The translations under genes were made by a program, and so were the position numbers. Below, one piece after another: positions 9,537 to 20,537 of a DNA stretch of 64,000 bases. Under the pieces are notes generated by a model, which saw only the letters and a list, made by a program, of their open reading frames with translations, was not told the DNA's origin and did no database searches. Source of the stretch: Mesostigma viride (Eukaryota; Streptophyta; Mesostigmatophyceae; Mesostigmatales; Mesostigmataceae). Within the stretch, counting starts at the first letter, position 1; each line of letters opens with the position of its first letter. Where the stretch lies: assembly GCA_009746045.1 (NCBI GenBank), contig RPFO01000076.1, forward strand, positions 2,676,420 to 2,740,419, in the 5' to 3' direction.

Positions 9537-10115
9537 TGGACCGACTGTGGATCGCGATCATCGCATTGTCGATTGCCATCGCGTTCCTGATCCTCTATCT
9601 CGCGAGTCGCAGGCGACGCGGGAACGGGCGCGGACCGTGACGCCGGACAAGATCGAACCCGACGTACGCGGGCACCCCCTTGTTCCCCGTGTCGCGCGCC
9701 ACCGGCGAGCAGTTCGCCGAGAAGAAGCGAGAGCACCGCGAGTTCCAGTGGAAGTCGGTGGACGGCGCGACGACGCGCTTGCGACTCGTGTCCGCCGACG
9801 GGAAACTCGCCTGGTCGAGATCGTGTCGTCGCCCGAACAGTCGAACCACGTGCCCATCGAGGTGCAGCGGGCCAGCGGCGTGGGCGTGATGGACGCGGAG
9901 ACGGCCGTACAAACGATTCGCGACAAAAACGCGCCCGATTGGACGGTAGCTGGAGGGGGTCCGGTCGCATGTCGTTCGCCTACGAAGACATGATGTACGT
10001 CGTCTTGAAGCGCGTCGACTCGACCGACCACAAACTGGTCCTGTTCCGCCCCGTCGTCGTAACCGAAAACAAGGCGTTCAAGGACGTGTCGGCCAGCCGA
10101 CGGGAAGACGAGTAG
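9537..10115 (+). pseudogene. single-pass membrane protein of the virus-like block, frameshifted
   Basis: The ATG at 9537 begins MDRLWIAIIALSIAIAFLIL, a clear signal anchor followed by a basic stop-transfer (ASRRRRGNGRG). The first frame then ends, and coding sense continues in other frames: VSRATGEQFAEKKREHREFQ near 9685, NHVPIEVQRASGVGVMDAE near 9850 and SFAYEDMMYVVLKRVDSTD near 9970, with a stop at 10113-10115. The intended product is about 190 residues. The N-terminal anchor with an exposed body resembles virion membrane proteins in general; no specific family is recognised. Confidence 0.5.
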
Positions 10116-10159
10116 AAAGGTCGGTCCGGCGGGATGTCAGAGACGCACCGATCGCAACC

Positions 10160-10661
10160 ATGCTCGCGACTTCCGCATTCCAACACCCGACGGTCCGTCG
10201 TCTCCGCGCCTGTCCCCACGGGCGCGTGCCGTGGTGGACGTGCGCCCACTGCGTGTACCGCACCGAACCGGATCCCCCTTGCGACCCGGCCCCAAAGTCG
10301 AAGAAGAGCGGCTGCGTCCACGGGCGCAGCAAGAGGAGGTGTCAGGTGTGCACCCCCTCCTCCTACTGTCCGTGCGGGAGGTTCAAGTACAGCTGCCACG
10401 CGTGCAAGGGCTCCGCCTTGTGCGAACACGACAAACAACGATCCCGGTGCGCGAATGTAAAGAGAAACGGACCGGCGGGAGCCAGATTTGCGCGCACCTC
10501 CGCCTGCGAGGCGAGTGCAGAGACTGTCGTCTACTCGGAGAAGGGGGCGGGGACTGTGCGAGTGCGACCCCCCCAGGCGGCGCCGGCATTGCAAGGCCTG
10601 TCGCTCGCGAAACGAAACGCGCGACCGTGGTGTCGACGCAAAACAAGATGTGCATGAGTTG
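10160..10661 (+). pseudogene. cysteine-rich protein with CxHGR...CxxC repeats
   Basis: The protein consists of repeats of about 20 residues of the form C-x-H/C-x-R-x4-C-x2-C: CVHGRSKRRCQVC, CPCGRFKYSCHAC, CEHDKQRSRC, CAHLRLRGECRDC and CECDPPRRRRHCKAC. Repeats of this CxHGRxRxxCxxC kind are frequent in giant-virus and algal proteins and are presumed zinc-binding. The repeats move between all three frames (shifts near 10450 and 10540), so the gene is interrupted or carries sequence errors. An AATAAA at 10689-10694 fits its 3' end. The exact C-terminus is uncertain. Confidence 0.6.
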
Positions 10662-10838
10662 CCGAGGGCGAATAAGGATGCAAATGATAATAAAGTTTAT
10701 TTCCCAATACCGACTCAACATCCATGCAATGAGGATCGTGCCCACTAGGTCCACAACCGCTACGTCTAAGATCCTGTACGCGTGCGCGCCCTCTCGGGGC
10801 GCTCCGAACACGTCTTTCCACTCGCAAAGCCATTCGTA

Positions 10839-11947
10839 CTATAGAGCCCGAGGATTATCCGCGAGCCGCACCCCTTTCACCCAATCGGCTTTGACGCCCT
10901 TGATCTTCTTGTCGGAAACGAACTCGATCCCGCTGGGCTCGAAGATGGCGCGCAGGTCCTCGACGGTCGTCCTTCCCTTCCCGGCGTGCCACAGCGGGTC
11001 CCCCAGAAACTGGCCGAGGTAGGCCTTGCGAAAATCCTTCACTTTGGTGTACCCGTCCTTGCACAGGACGACGAGGGGCGCCAAGAACGCCTCCGCGTTC
11101 TCGAGGGTGGGCACGGCCGCGGGCACCGCTTCCGACGCGCGCTCGGGACGGCGGGGTCGGACGGTCGGCGCATCCTCGTCCTCGAACGTGCGCAGGGAGT
11201 CCCAGGGTGGCCAACGAGCCCTCTCGTGGAAGAAGTCCATCCGCCCGCGCTTGAAGTTCGGGTTCATGTCCCACACCTTGTCACTGAGTCTGCGGCGATG
11301 CTCGAGCATCCACCTCTTGACTTCCCGCGGCACCCGCGCCTTCTTCTGCGCCATGACGAGGAAGAGCGCGTGCAAGTGGCAGGTCTTGTACTTCTCCTCG
11401 GTGCCGAGATTCTCGACGCCTGTCCTGTCCAGCCTGTCGATGATCTCGTTGGTGAGCTCGTCCTTCACGCCGTCGCCCGCATACTTCATGAGCGCGCCCG
11501 CCACCATCCCGACACGCGTGCGGCCCTTGAAGACCGCGAAATCCGACAGGTCGAGGTCCGACATCACTCCGTTGGACACGACCCCGCGGTTGTCGTTGAC
11601 GAAGAAACCGGTGGTCCGCTTCGTCCCGAGCCCACCGCCGCACGAGTACCCGTGCCGCTCGAAGAGCGCGTTCCAGAACCGCTTGTCCTGTTGAACCGCG
11701 CCTCGTGGTCGTACCTGTCCCCCCCCTTGTCCTCCATGAAATCGGAGAACGCCTCGAACACGCGCGCGGTCTTGGCCGTGTGCTCCGGCCCCTTGACGAC
11801 GCGGTCCGTTCTCGAGGAACTCGTGAAAGAGCCGCGCCAGACGCGTCTCCTCGTCCGTGAGAGATCGGTTTTAAGCGGCTCGTCGAGGGCCCGCAGCAGC
11901 TCGTCGACGCGCGCGCGGTCATCCTCGGATGACCAGTCGGTCGCCAT
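10839..11947 (-). pseudogene. hypothetical protein of the virus-like block, one clear frameshift
   Basis: The start ATG at 11947 (MATDWSSEDDRARVDELL) overlaps the end of the upstream gene by about 30 bases. The reading is good to about 11690, where it must change frame (WNALFERHGYSCGGG continues in the next frame) to join the long intact C-terminal ORF at 11579-10839. That part holds DLDLSDFAVFKGRTRVGMVA, a long helical region, and the end KKIKGVKADWVKGVRLAD. The total is about 365 residues. No catalytic motif or known family is evident. It faces the CxHGR gene tail to tail. Confidence 0.55.
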
Positions 11948-12308
11948 GTCGCTCGACGACGCGTGTCGGCTCGTCGCACTCATCCTGCTCGAAGGCGGAC
12001 CCGACTCTCTTGATGGAGGAGGCGAGGAGGAGGATACGCCCCGCGACCTGCTCCGGAAACACCGACGACTTGAGAGCGATCTTCTCGATGGCCTCGTCCG
12101 CTGCCTCGACGCAGACTTCCAACACGTCCTTCCAGTCGCCTTCCGGAAACTTTTGCTTGCGAATAATTTGGCCGGCGATGACGACGTTCTTGCCCACGCA
12201 GTACTCGGCTATCTCGTCCTCGTCGACGGACACTCGCTCCAGAACGATTTCGTCGCACGCGGACAGGTGGCGGGTGTAGAAGTCGACGAGTCGCAGCGCA
12301 CGTTCCAT
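11919..12308 (-). CDS. hypothetical protein, intact, 129 residues
   Basis: The ATG at 12308 begins MERALRLVDFYTRHLSACDE. The protein is acidic, with a mixed alpha/beta look (ADEAIEKIALKSSVFPEQVA). It is one of the few genes in this block with no frameshift. Its 5' end is only about 77 bases from the divergent OTU gene, and the gap holds the AT-rich stretch AAATTTATAGTATAGTG, a likely shared promoter. It overlaps the following gene on the same strand by about 30 bases. The function is unknown. Confidence 0.65.
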   Translation of the reverse strand: MERALRLVDFYTRHLSACDEIVLERVSVDEDEIAEYCVGKNVVIAGQIIRKQKFPEGDWKDVLEVCVEAADEAIEKIALKSSVFPEQVAGRILLLASSIKRVGSAFEQDECDEPTRVVERHGDRLVIRG

Positions 12309-12385
12309 CCACGACAAATTTATAGTATAGTGTATGTTCGATATTCGATGCGCGGAGGCCTCGCGAGGAGGCGAGACCGGGCTTT

Positions 12386-13092
12386 ATGGAGTCCGGAATC
12401 GTGTCGGCTCGAACCACGACGACATCCCGCGCGCCCGCGCAGGACCGACACGTCGCGATCCCGTCCGTCCGCATGATGGACGGCTCGGATCGCACGGACC
12501 GCGTGCGAACGGTCGAGTGCGGATCGGCTCCTTGGAACAACTGTTTCTACCGCAGCGTCCTTGCGAGCCTGTACCCCGAGAGGTACCCCGCCCCGTCCAC
12601 GAACGAACGGCTGTCCGTCGACGGATCCGATCTGCGCCGACGAGCGACCCGCGAACTGGCGAAGGATCCGCACCTCTTGCGACTGGGGTTGTCGTCTTCC
12701 GACCGGCCGCGCACCGCGCAAGAGTACCTGCAAGCGCACTGGGACCGCGAGATGGCGGACTCGCCGCAGATCGAGGCGACGGCGCGCGCGTTGCGTTCGC
12801 GGATCCTGGTCTACAACGACTACGGCCGCGGGGGACGTGCGCTGCACGAGTTCGGACGGCGGTACGCCGGCGGACCGGCGCGCGTCTACTACTACTTCGA
12901 CCGCCTCGGAGGGCCGGACCAGTCGGGCCACTACCAGATGGCGCTGGCGCCTCGCCCCCTCCCGCCGCGGTCAAACCGAAACGCGGACTGCTTACGACGC
13001 TGGGCACTCTGTTCGTGGACACGGACGGTGATCGCGATTACGAAGGACTACGCGAAAGTTTCAGCACAGGACTCATGTTTCGTGGGTTGTAA
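12386..13092 (+). CDS. OTU-like cysteine protease (putative deubiquitinase)
   Basis: The ATG at 12386 follows an AT-rich promoter-like stretch. Residues 50-60 read WNNCFYRSVLA, matching the OTU nucleophile motif (usually DGxCLFRA) with Cys53. The middle contains a helical arm and ATARALRSRILVYNDYG, the typical strand before the C-terminal half. DQSGHYQMAL places the catalytic His at about residue 182. The Asp normally three residues before Cys is Trp50 here. OTU proteases remove ubiquitin and are common in large DNA viruses. A frame change near 12955 is needed to reach the better C-terminus ending at 13092; without it a different tail ends at 13114. Confidence 0.75.
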
Positions 13093-13104
13093 ACGCATCT
13101 TTAT

Positions 13105-13697
13105 TCATTCATGAACAAGCCCCGTTTCCGCATACTCGTGCACGTGTTCCCGGTCCAGTTCGAACCACCACCCCATATCCCACACGGGCGAAGACGGAGG
13201 GTCGCGGCCCTCGCGCCTGAACTTGGCGGTCAGGACGTTGTAACACTTGACCACGAACGAGTAGGACCGGTTCGCGAAGTTCTTGTTCGACGGCCCAGAC
13301 AATCGTACAGCCGGTCCCGTATCCTGGCCATCTCCGATCGACTGACCCGCTTTCCGCGCCGGGCCAGCCCGTCGTGGATCTTTCCCCACAGGATCCAAAG
13401 CTTCTCCTCCTTCCTCCCCCTGGGCGTTTCGAGGGCGTCCACGCACTCCCGGTATCGCGCGGGAGACAGGACCTTCAGGACGGCCTCCAGTTGCTCGTCC
13501 TCGCGGCCGTCGAACCGGCGACGGTCGCCGTCACTCTTTTGGCGGTACTTGAGTTCCGCGCGCACCTCCCTTTCGAGCGTCTTCGCGGGATTGATCTCCC
13601 AGTAGATCTCGTCCATCTCGGGACAGACCCCGTGCCCGGTGGGCCAACTGCGGTCCAAGATGATGCGTAAGGCCAGAGGGGGCAGCGCCTGGAACAT
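13105..13697 (-). pseudogene. hypothetical protein, one frameshift, start uncertain
   Basis: The main body reads from MFQALPPLALRIILDRSWP (ATG at 13697) through EMDEIYWEINPAKTLEREV and a Lys/Arg/Glu-rich helical region to about 13290. There the sense moves to another frame and continues NRSYSFVVKCYNVLTAKF to the stop at 13105. About 195 residues. Similar sequence extends upstream of the ATG, so the true start may be near 13776. A TATAAAG on the minus strand near 13815 could be its promoter. It converges on the OTU gene with about 12 bases between stops. It is not recognised. Confidence 0.5.
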
Positions 13698-13851
13698 GAC
13701 GCTCGGCGGACGCGGGTAGAAACGGGAGCGAACGTTGTCCACTCGGTGGCAGGCTCCCACCCGCGGGCTCGGCCATGCTCGTTAGCGTGGTGGAGGGGCG
13801 CGACGTGGAGACGGACTTTATACGATCCCGTGAAACGACACGATCGATCGA

Positions 13852-14139
13852 TCACTTGCCTTTCTTTGCCTCCTCCTGCGTGGGCGCGCCCGTCTGTCCC
13901 GGGAATCGGGACAGCCACGACAGACGGACCGCGTCGGCCACCGTCGCCGGAGCGGACGGGATGCCCGTCGCCATGTCGTCGTACTTGCGCTTGGTTTCCT
14001 TCGTCCTGGCGACGTGCATCCCGCAACTTCTCGCCACGTGGCGAACACCGCGAGCATGGATCGCGCACGTCTTCCTCCCCGGCCTGGCTTCGTTCTTGCA
14101 GCGCCCGCCGTGCGTCACCGTCTTCCTCTTACACTTCAT
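13852..14139 (-). CDS. small Cys/His zinc-binding-type protein, 95 residues
   Basis: It starts at ATG 14139. Residues 1-30 contain MKCKRKTVTHGGRCKN followed by CAIH, the pattern C-x3-T-x2-G-x-RCKN...C-x2-H. Short proteins and domains of this kind are widespread in large DNA viruses and some phages, and are thought to bind a metal. A basic, Ala/Pro-rich tail follows, ending in lysines. The stop codon of the large neighbour overlaps this start by a few bases, so the two are read in tandem on the minus strand. Confidence 0.65.
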   Translation of the reverse strand: MKCKRKTVTHGGRCKNEARPGRKTCAIHARGVRHVARSCGMHVARTKETKRKYDDMATGIPSAPATVADAVRLSWLSRFPGQTGAPTQEEAKKGK

Positions 14140-17100
14140 CGTCCGTACAACGAGTTCAGAAAAAAACGCTGGGAGGGAACAGGGACGTTCGCGGCGAAGG
14201 CGGGACGCGCCTGGACGGGCGGCCACGGATACCTGGCGACGGCGCTCTGTGCTGCCGGGAACGCGTGGACGGGCGGGTCGAGCGGAACGCGGCGGTCGAC
14301 GCGAACGCGGGACGGGACGGGATGTAGGCGGGTCCCGGCGCCGGCACGGGTACCGCGGTATTGCGTTTTGCGCGACGGGGTGGGGAGGGGCCGTCCGCGG
14401 TCGTGCGGGGCGCTCAGGGCGTCCGCGAACCGCTGGAGAGCGTACGCTCGCTGGGCCAACACATGGTGCGATTGCGCCGACATGGGCATGGAACGGGACG
14501 CCGCCTGATGGACGGGGTGCCGTTCGGACGGCAACTCAAACGTCGTGAGCAATGCCTCGAAACGGTTCCCGTCGAAATATACGCAATATGGATCGCCCGT
14601 CCTTTTCCCCCGGAATGCTCTGTACGTACGCACATCGGCGAATGTTGTTTCAGACGGAGGCACGCGATGAGATTCCGGTCTCTTACTGACGACAACGATG
14701 TCGTTCTTGAGGTAGCGGGCCGTGATCGCGATCACCTCCGCACTCGCCCCCTTACTCGTCGGGATTGCCAATCTGCTTATAATATCTGTTTTTTTCCCCG
14801 GATCGAAACCCAACTCACTCTGCGCGATTTTCAAATACCCACCCAGTTGTTGTCCCAGTTTCCTCTTTAACTCTTCCACTCTGGGCCTCAGACCACTGGC
14901 TTTCATCTGTTGTTTCGCCCGGAACGCCTTGATCACGAATATCGCGTTGTAAAAACTGTCTGCGCCTTCCAAAGCGCTCCGCCTGTACAGAATCCGGTCG
15001 TTTTCGGTATTCGGGATCTTCATCGTGAAAGGTCTGTCGACCCTATCGGAATACTTCGGATTGTAGATCCGCGGCGCATCAAGAGGCAACAACCTTGCCG
15101 GAGGCATCGAAACAACGGCGTGGAGATTATCAGAATCCTCGCCCCGACGTTCGGTATCGTCGACGACGGGATTGTCACCGTCCAGCACGTTACTTCCATA
15201 CTCGTTGACGCCGAGACCGGAAGGACCCCCGCGCGCGTTCCCTGCCATCGCACGCGCAACAGCTGTATTCAGGTCCAGCGACCTGGCGACCTCACCCTCC
15301 TCCCTCTCAGACGAGGGCGTCGTCCTTGTCGCCGGAGACCCTTCCACCTGTTCTTTACCCCGCGCGGCGGCCTGACGCGCCGACCGCCGGACCCCAGGGG
15401 ATGGTGTATTGCCCCCCCCGTGGGAGGGGTCGGACGAGGGGGGTATTGCCCCCCCCGCGAGTGGGGCGGGCGACGCGGGAGGGCGGGGCGTACTGCCCCC
15501 GCCAGCGGGGAGAGGGCCGGGCGACGCGGGAGGGCGGGGCGTACTGCCCCGCCAGCGGGGAGAGGACGACGCGCGAGAAGGTGTCTTCCCCCCGCCAGCG
15601 GGGGAAGGGGAGACGGGGCTCGCGGCGGCGGTCCGAGAAGAACTTCTCGTCTGGACACCCTGCGAAAACCCAGGAAGAATACCCGCCCCCTCGTTCACAA
15701 TACCCACCTCTTTCTCAACCGCTTCTACGGCCTCATTGTACGCGACCATCATGGATTCCCTCGCTTCTTCGATCGCATCTCGGTCATCGGGAGTATTATC
15801 GACCTTATCCAATACACCGTCACATGCTACTATAAGGTTATGGGACTTGTCGGCGCTATAGCCACCGGGAAGGTTATGTGTGCGCATATACTCCATGTTT
15901 TGATACCCTGACGGCACAGCATCCACCTTTTTATCGAGATCCTCCAGAATATCATGCGCTCGTTCTACGAAATTACGATCTTTTATCGTCTTTTTGGTCG
16001 CCTCCACCGCATCTTTTTGCAACTCTCGCAATTCACGGAAATAAGTCAACCACGTACTCGTGGAAGGAGCAGGCAAGGTATCGGGGCGCGGGGGAGTGGG
16101 AATCAAGGTCACGGGCTCGTTTACTAAATGCAGCTCCCTCGTCACCGTTTGATCGGCCTCACGACACAAGATCCTCATCGCTTGACTAGCCTTCGCGATC
16201 TCAACCACGTTAAGCAATGCACTGCCCAACAAGTTTAGGACATAGTCGCAGGCATCCGCGAGAACACTGGACTTCTCGACGCTGTCCGACACAGGTTCGG
16301 AACGGAAACCCTCCAAATTCGGATGTAACGGCGGCGCGGATCTCGCTTTCGTACGAAGAGCACTTACGGCACGTTTTGCCTCCGTCATGTACGTTCGATT
16401 TCCCTTCGCTTGTTCCGTCATATCGACCGCTTTGTTCATAGCGCCTCGCAATTCCGTGAGGTACTCCGTCCACGATTGTTCGGTTCGAGGACCCGACTCG
16501 GCCGTGCTATCACCGGTTCCCTCCTCGCCCCCTCCCGTGGATTGCCGTTTCCCCGACCCCTCCAAACGCGCGCCCGACCCTCCGGCCCCAGAACCGGCGT
16601 CCGATACGGCATCTGACATCGCAGAACGTCGCGCGGGAGAAGGACCCACCGCCATGCGCGCCAAAGTGTCCGCCACCTTCATGTCCAAGGGCGACACCCC
16701 GCGCGCGTCCCTCCACCCTTCGGACCCCCATATCCGGCGGACGTAGTTTTACGCGGGTCGGATGTCCGTCCATCACTGGGTGCAACAACATCTGACGACG
16801 AGGGCCTGTCCGGCGCGCGCGCCGAGAGGCTCGTCAGGGCCTGTAGAACATCCTCCTCTTCCTCGTCCGGATAGGGATTGAGTCTAGAAGGACCCGAGGG
16901 GGCAACAACTTCCTTGCCCTTGTATTGCGGACCCCTGCCCTGCACTGACTGTTCCAACCGAGCCCTCGCGGCCTTAAGTTCCTCTTTCTTGCGTTCGAGC
17001 TTTTGTATTGCGTCATACCGACGTCTAATCCTGTCTTCCAATTTTAGTGGGTGGTCGGCCCTTTGGACGGAATCCTCCCACTCCCACACGAGCTCCTGCA

Positions 17101-18738
17101 GTCGTTCAACTTCTTCTTCCAATTTTAATATAGACTTGCCACTCGCGGCCCCTGTATTCACCTCCCCGTCGCCCCTACCGTCGTCCCTGTCCAGGCCGCC
17201 CGAATAAGCGCCGCCGCCTATGTCCTCACTCCTCGCGGCAGCGCTCGCCGATCGCGTCACAGGACCGTCGGCGCGAGGGGGCACTGCAGGACCCTGCGAA
17301 GACGTCGGCGACTGGTTGTATCGCACCCGATACGCCGCACTCTTCTCACCAAGCTCCTTCTCAATCATCTCCCTTGCCAAATTCAAAAGCGCTACCCTCC
17401 TGCCCTGCTTCTCGCGCTGTGCATTCGCGATATCGGTCGCGTTTTTGGCCAACTTGCTATTTAACACGCGAATCTCGTCCAAATCTCTCTTCTTCGCGCG
17501 TTCACTGCCCGCAGGCGCGTCCGGTCTAGGGTCGCCCCACCTCTTTTGGAATTGCGTCCTCATACGCTGGAGTTGACTCTCTACCTTTTGCGCCTTTGCA
17601 CGCAACGCAACGGCCTCTTCGGGCATCTCGTTGTTCTCAAACTCGACTGCCAACTCCATGTAACGGCCCCGCTCGTCTTCCTTTTGGCGGATCGCGTCCC
17701 AATCGTATATTTTGGATCTGTTATTAGTCGCGTCGGCGGTCGACCGCGTGACTCGACGCGAAGGTACCGCGGCGACGGGTGGGGCCGAGGGCCCGGCGCC
17801 GGAAGCAAATTTGCTAGGACGAAAATATTTATCATAATCCTCGAAAAAAAGAGTCCGGTTCTTCGGAATCTCTTTCGCGTCGGCGGGCTGTAAGTCGTCT
17901 GCCAACGGTTTCCTTTCTCTCGGACCGACCCAATACAACCGCCCAGAATATTTTTCCCTCAACAAAACCAGATTTCCGTTCTTGGACCCGATGGCAGGAG
18001 GTCGTTGTCTGTTGGCCGTCGCGACGGTAGTCGTACGCGTGCCTCGACGCGAAGGTGGCGCTGGAGTGCCCGCCGCGACGGCCGGCTGATTGGACGGTGG
18101 TGCGGCGCGGGCAGAGGTGCCTGGGGCGTTCGTTGGGCGAGAGGGTCCCGCCGCCGCCCCCCCGCCGTCGTTGCCACATCCGCTGCGTCACGCGATCCAC
18201 GGGCAGGCGCCTCCTCGTGCCAATTCCTTCGATACACAAGCCTAGCCTGTCCGAGCCATTCTTTGACAGCTTTGAGCAATTTTTTTTTGTACAACATCGC
18301 CTCCCGCGGCAACCCACTCACAATCTCTCCTGTCCACCTATCGATATCATCCTCTGCCTTATGAATATTGTCCATCGCGTCCTTCTTATAATTCGCCAGT
18401 TCCGCCGCCGTCATACCGCTCCCCTTTATCATCTGCTTCCGGCTCCTCTGACCGTCCGCCTCCTCCTCCGCCTCCTCGACCGTGTCCTTCGTGTAGTACC
18501 CCCATCGCCGCAACTGCGACTTGGCCTGGCATTGGGAGTACGTCCCGATATTTCCGCCGTGCCCGCCGCAATACGGTTTCCCTGTCGCGGCACCGGACGG
18601 TAACGGCGGACGTCGCTCGTTTTCACCAAGTTTGATCTCATGACGGCCATACATTCGAAACTGGCGCCGCCCCTTACAATACCCCTGATCCGCGCCGGTA
18701 CGCAAGTCTCGGAATCCGCAATAGGTATTCTCCGTCAT
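14136..18738 (-). pseudogene. very large coiled-coil protein with degenerate OTU-like C-terminal domain
   Basis: Three consecutive minus-strand ORFs (18738-17959, 17965-16679, 16748-14136) share style and link end to end, so I read them as one gene of about 1500 residues with two frameshifts, near 18050 and 16740. The N-terminus has scattered Cys (ENTYCGFRDL, PYCGGHGGN). The middle is Glu/Lys/Arg-rich coiled coil (LKLEEEVERLQELVWEWEDS). A Pro/Ser/Gly low-complexity block lies at about 15360-15660. The segment near 14980-14560 resembles an OTU domain: GADSFYNAIF sits where DGxCLFRAI is expected, and DPYCVYFDGNRFEAL where the His-bearing end is. Both the Cys (now Ser) and the His are absent, so it is probably inactive. 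The C-terminal 150 residues are Pro/Arg-rich. Separate genes remain possible. Confidence 0.55.
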
Positions 18739-18852
18739 GATATACTACACCCTACGAAAAAGGTTTTCCAACAATACATTCGCGTGCATGAGGATGTGAG
18801 GAAACTTGATTCATTCCAAATATAGGTTTACATGTACATGATTACAACTCTT

Positions 18853-19859
18853 CTACTGTGAGGAAACGTCCCACTTGTGGGGGCACCGCGGCGTCACCCC
18901 CCGGCTCCCCTTGTGGAAGACCGGGCCTACGTGCTTGATGCACAAGTCCACACCCCCACGCAAGAACGCAAACTTCTGGCACTCGTGCGCCGTCTCGGAG
19001 CACGCCTTGGAACAGAACACGGCGTCCCGGCACTCGCCGCACGCGTGCCACTGCGCGCTACCCTCTCCTACCGTCTTGGCGCACCCCTTTCCCATGCACT
19101 GGAGGGGGAGAGGGAGTCTCGTAACGGGCACCCAGGGCCGCAGCGCGGGCGACAGGCGGAACTTCTGTTTCCACTCGCTGGCGAGAGCCTTGGTGAAAAT
19201 CCCGCCGTACCATGACTTCTGGCATCCGTCACGGCCGGACATGTCGCTGAAACAGGCGGCGATCATGATTTCGGTGTCCCTGTTGTACTGCATCGCCTGC
19301 CAGTAGGTGAAGAAGCAGCGGTCCTTCAACTCCTCGGCGGTGACCCAGTCAACCACGACTTGTCGCGACGCCTGCGAGACGTGGCGGACACGGATCAGAG
19401 CGCACCGCGGCCATACCGCGCGTCCCACTCCTTGCACTTGTCAAGCAGGACGTCATAATGACCGCACAGGTGCTCGAACACTCTGGACAGGGCGACTTGC
19501 TGCAAGCCGACGGCGGAATCCCTCTTGAGGTCCGCCATCTTCTCCTCTTCGGTGCGCAAGGCGCCCTCCGCAAGCCAGCCGTTGAGTCGCTTGCGAGCGG
19601 CGATCACCTCGTCGGCGGTGGCGGGGACTTCGCCTCGCGAGACCTTCATGTCGTCGGCGACGGAGGCTGCCTTGTCGACGACTTGTTGGGAGCACTGCAG
19701 TGTGCGCACCTTTTTGATGGGATATGGCTGCCCAGGCCTTTCCTCCTTGCGCTTGCAGGAAACGATGGGAACTTTGGGCATGCCGTCGGTATTCGGCATT
19801 CCGGCGAGCGCTTGAATGGGCGACATCGCGACGAAGACGGGGTTCTTGTATTTTCCCAT
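18853..19859 (-). pseudogene. MYND-like zinc-finger protein, one frameshift
   Basis: The ATG at 19859 begins MGKYKNPVFVAMSPIQALAG. The first frame runs to 19395 and the sense continues in the ORF ending at 18853, about 335 residues in all. The C-terminal part has CMGKGC, then HACGECRDAVFCSKACSETA followed by HEC. The C-x2-C-x5-C-x3-C spacing and a nearby His are characteristic of MYND fingers, which mediate protein binding. It is divergent from the zinc-finger gene at 20538 over about 680 bases of repeat-rich promoter DNA containing CCAAT motifs and GGTATAAG. It may be a regulator; that role is inference. Confidence 0.6.
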
Positions 19860-20537
19860 GACGGTGGACAACGAGAGCGGTGAGGAGCTAGATTGCTAGA
19901 GAGGGAGCTGAGACCACGGTCTTGCGGCCGCCTGCGCTCTTCTTATACCCGCCCGGTCCGACATCTCGCGCCGTGATTGGCGGACGACATCTCACGTTCT
20001 GATTGGCTACCGGCCCGCGCGCCCCGCGCCGCCGCGCGACGTCCCTCGGATCCTTATCCCGACCATCGGTTACGACCCACGGCCGTCGGATCGCGCGCGC
20101 CGGGCGTCCGTTACCTTCTCTGTACACTCTTCCGGAAGACGGATAACGTTTCGCGCGACCGCCGTCCGATCGCAATCCCCGGTCGTCGGTTACGACACCG
20201 TGACCGCCGGATCGCGTCCCGCCGGGCGTCCGTTACCTTATCTATACACCCTTCTGGAAGACGGATAACGTTTCGCGCGCCCGTCGTCCGATCGCAACCC
20301 CTGACCATCGGTTACGCCCGACCGCCGTCGGATCCTACTCCGAGTTCGGTTACGGATAGACTCGCGGTTACACCTGCGCGTGATTGGTGGGTCGGGGCGG
20401 CCCTCCTCCCTCGCACGCGATTGGTCCGTGCGGATGGTCGCGGACTTAAAAGGCGGTGCCCTCTGTCCAAAGGGGTCTTCTCGCCTCAGAACCACTCAAG
20501 TGAGCGAGACTCTGCCCGCGTCTCTCGTCGCCCCGCC
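19860..20537. promoter_or_regulatory. divergent promoter region with CCAAT motifs
   Basis: This stretch between two divergent zinc-finger genes holds no ORF with coding character. On the left side GGTATAAG (minus strand, near 19935) and two inverted CCAAT boxes (GATTGG at about 19976 and 20001) face the minus-strand gene. On the right, GATTGG at about 20382 and 20420 and the TATA-like TTAAAAGG near 20445 precede the plus-strand gene. The middle is a tandem repeat. Confidence 0.5.
20045..20345. repeat. imperfect tandem repeat, period about 122 bp
   Basis: Two and a half copies of a GC-rich unit containing ACCATCGGTTACGAC, GGGCGTCCGTTACC and GGAAGACGGATAACGTTTCG, offset by about 122 bases. Within the unit GGTTACG recurs and GATAACG is related to its reverse complement. 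It sits in the middle of a divergent promoter region, so an enhancer or origin-like role is possible but unproven. Confidence 0.65.

Noticed and set aside
10986..12476. 496-codon plus-strand ORF
   Set aside because: Antisense to two minus-strand genes with better composition; GC-rich DNA keeps wrong frames open.
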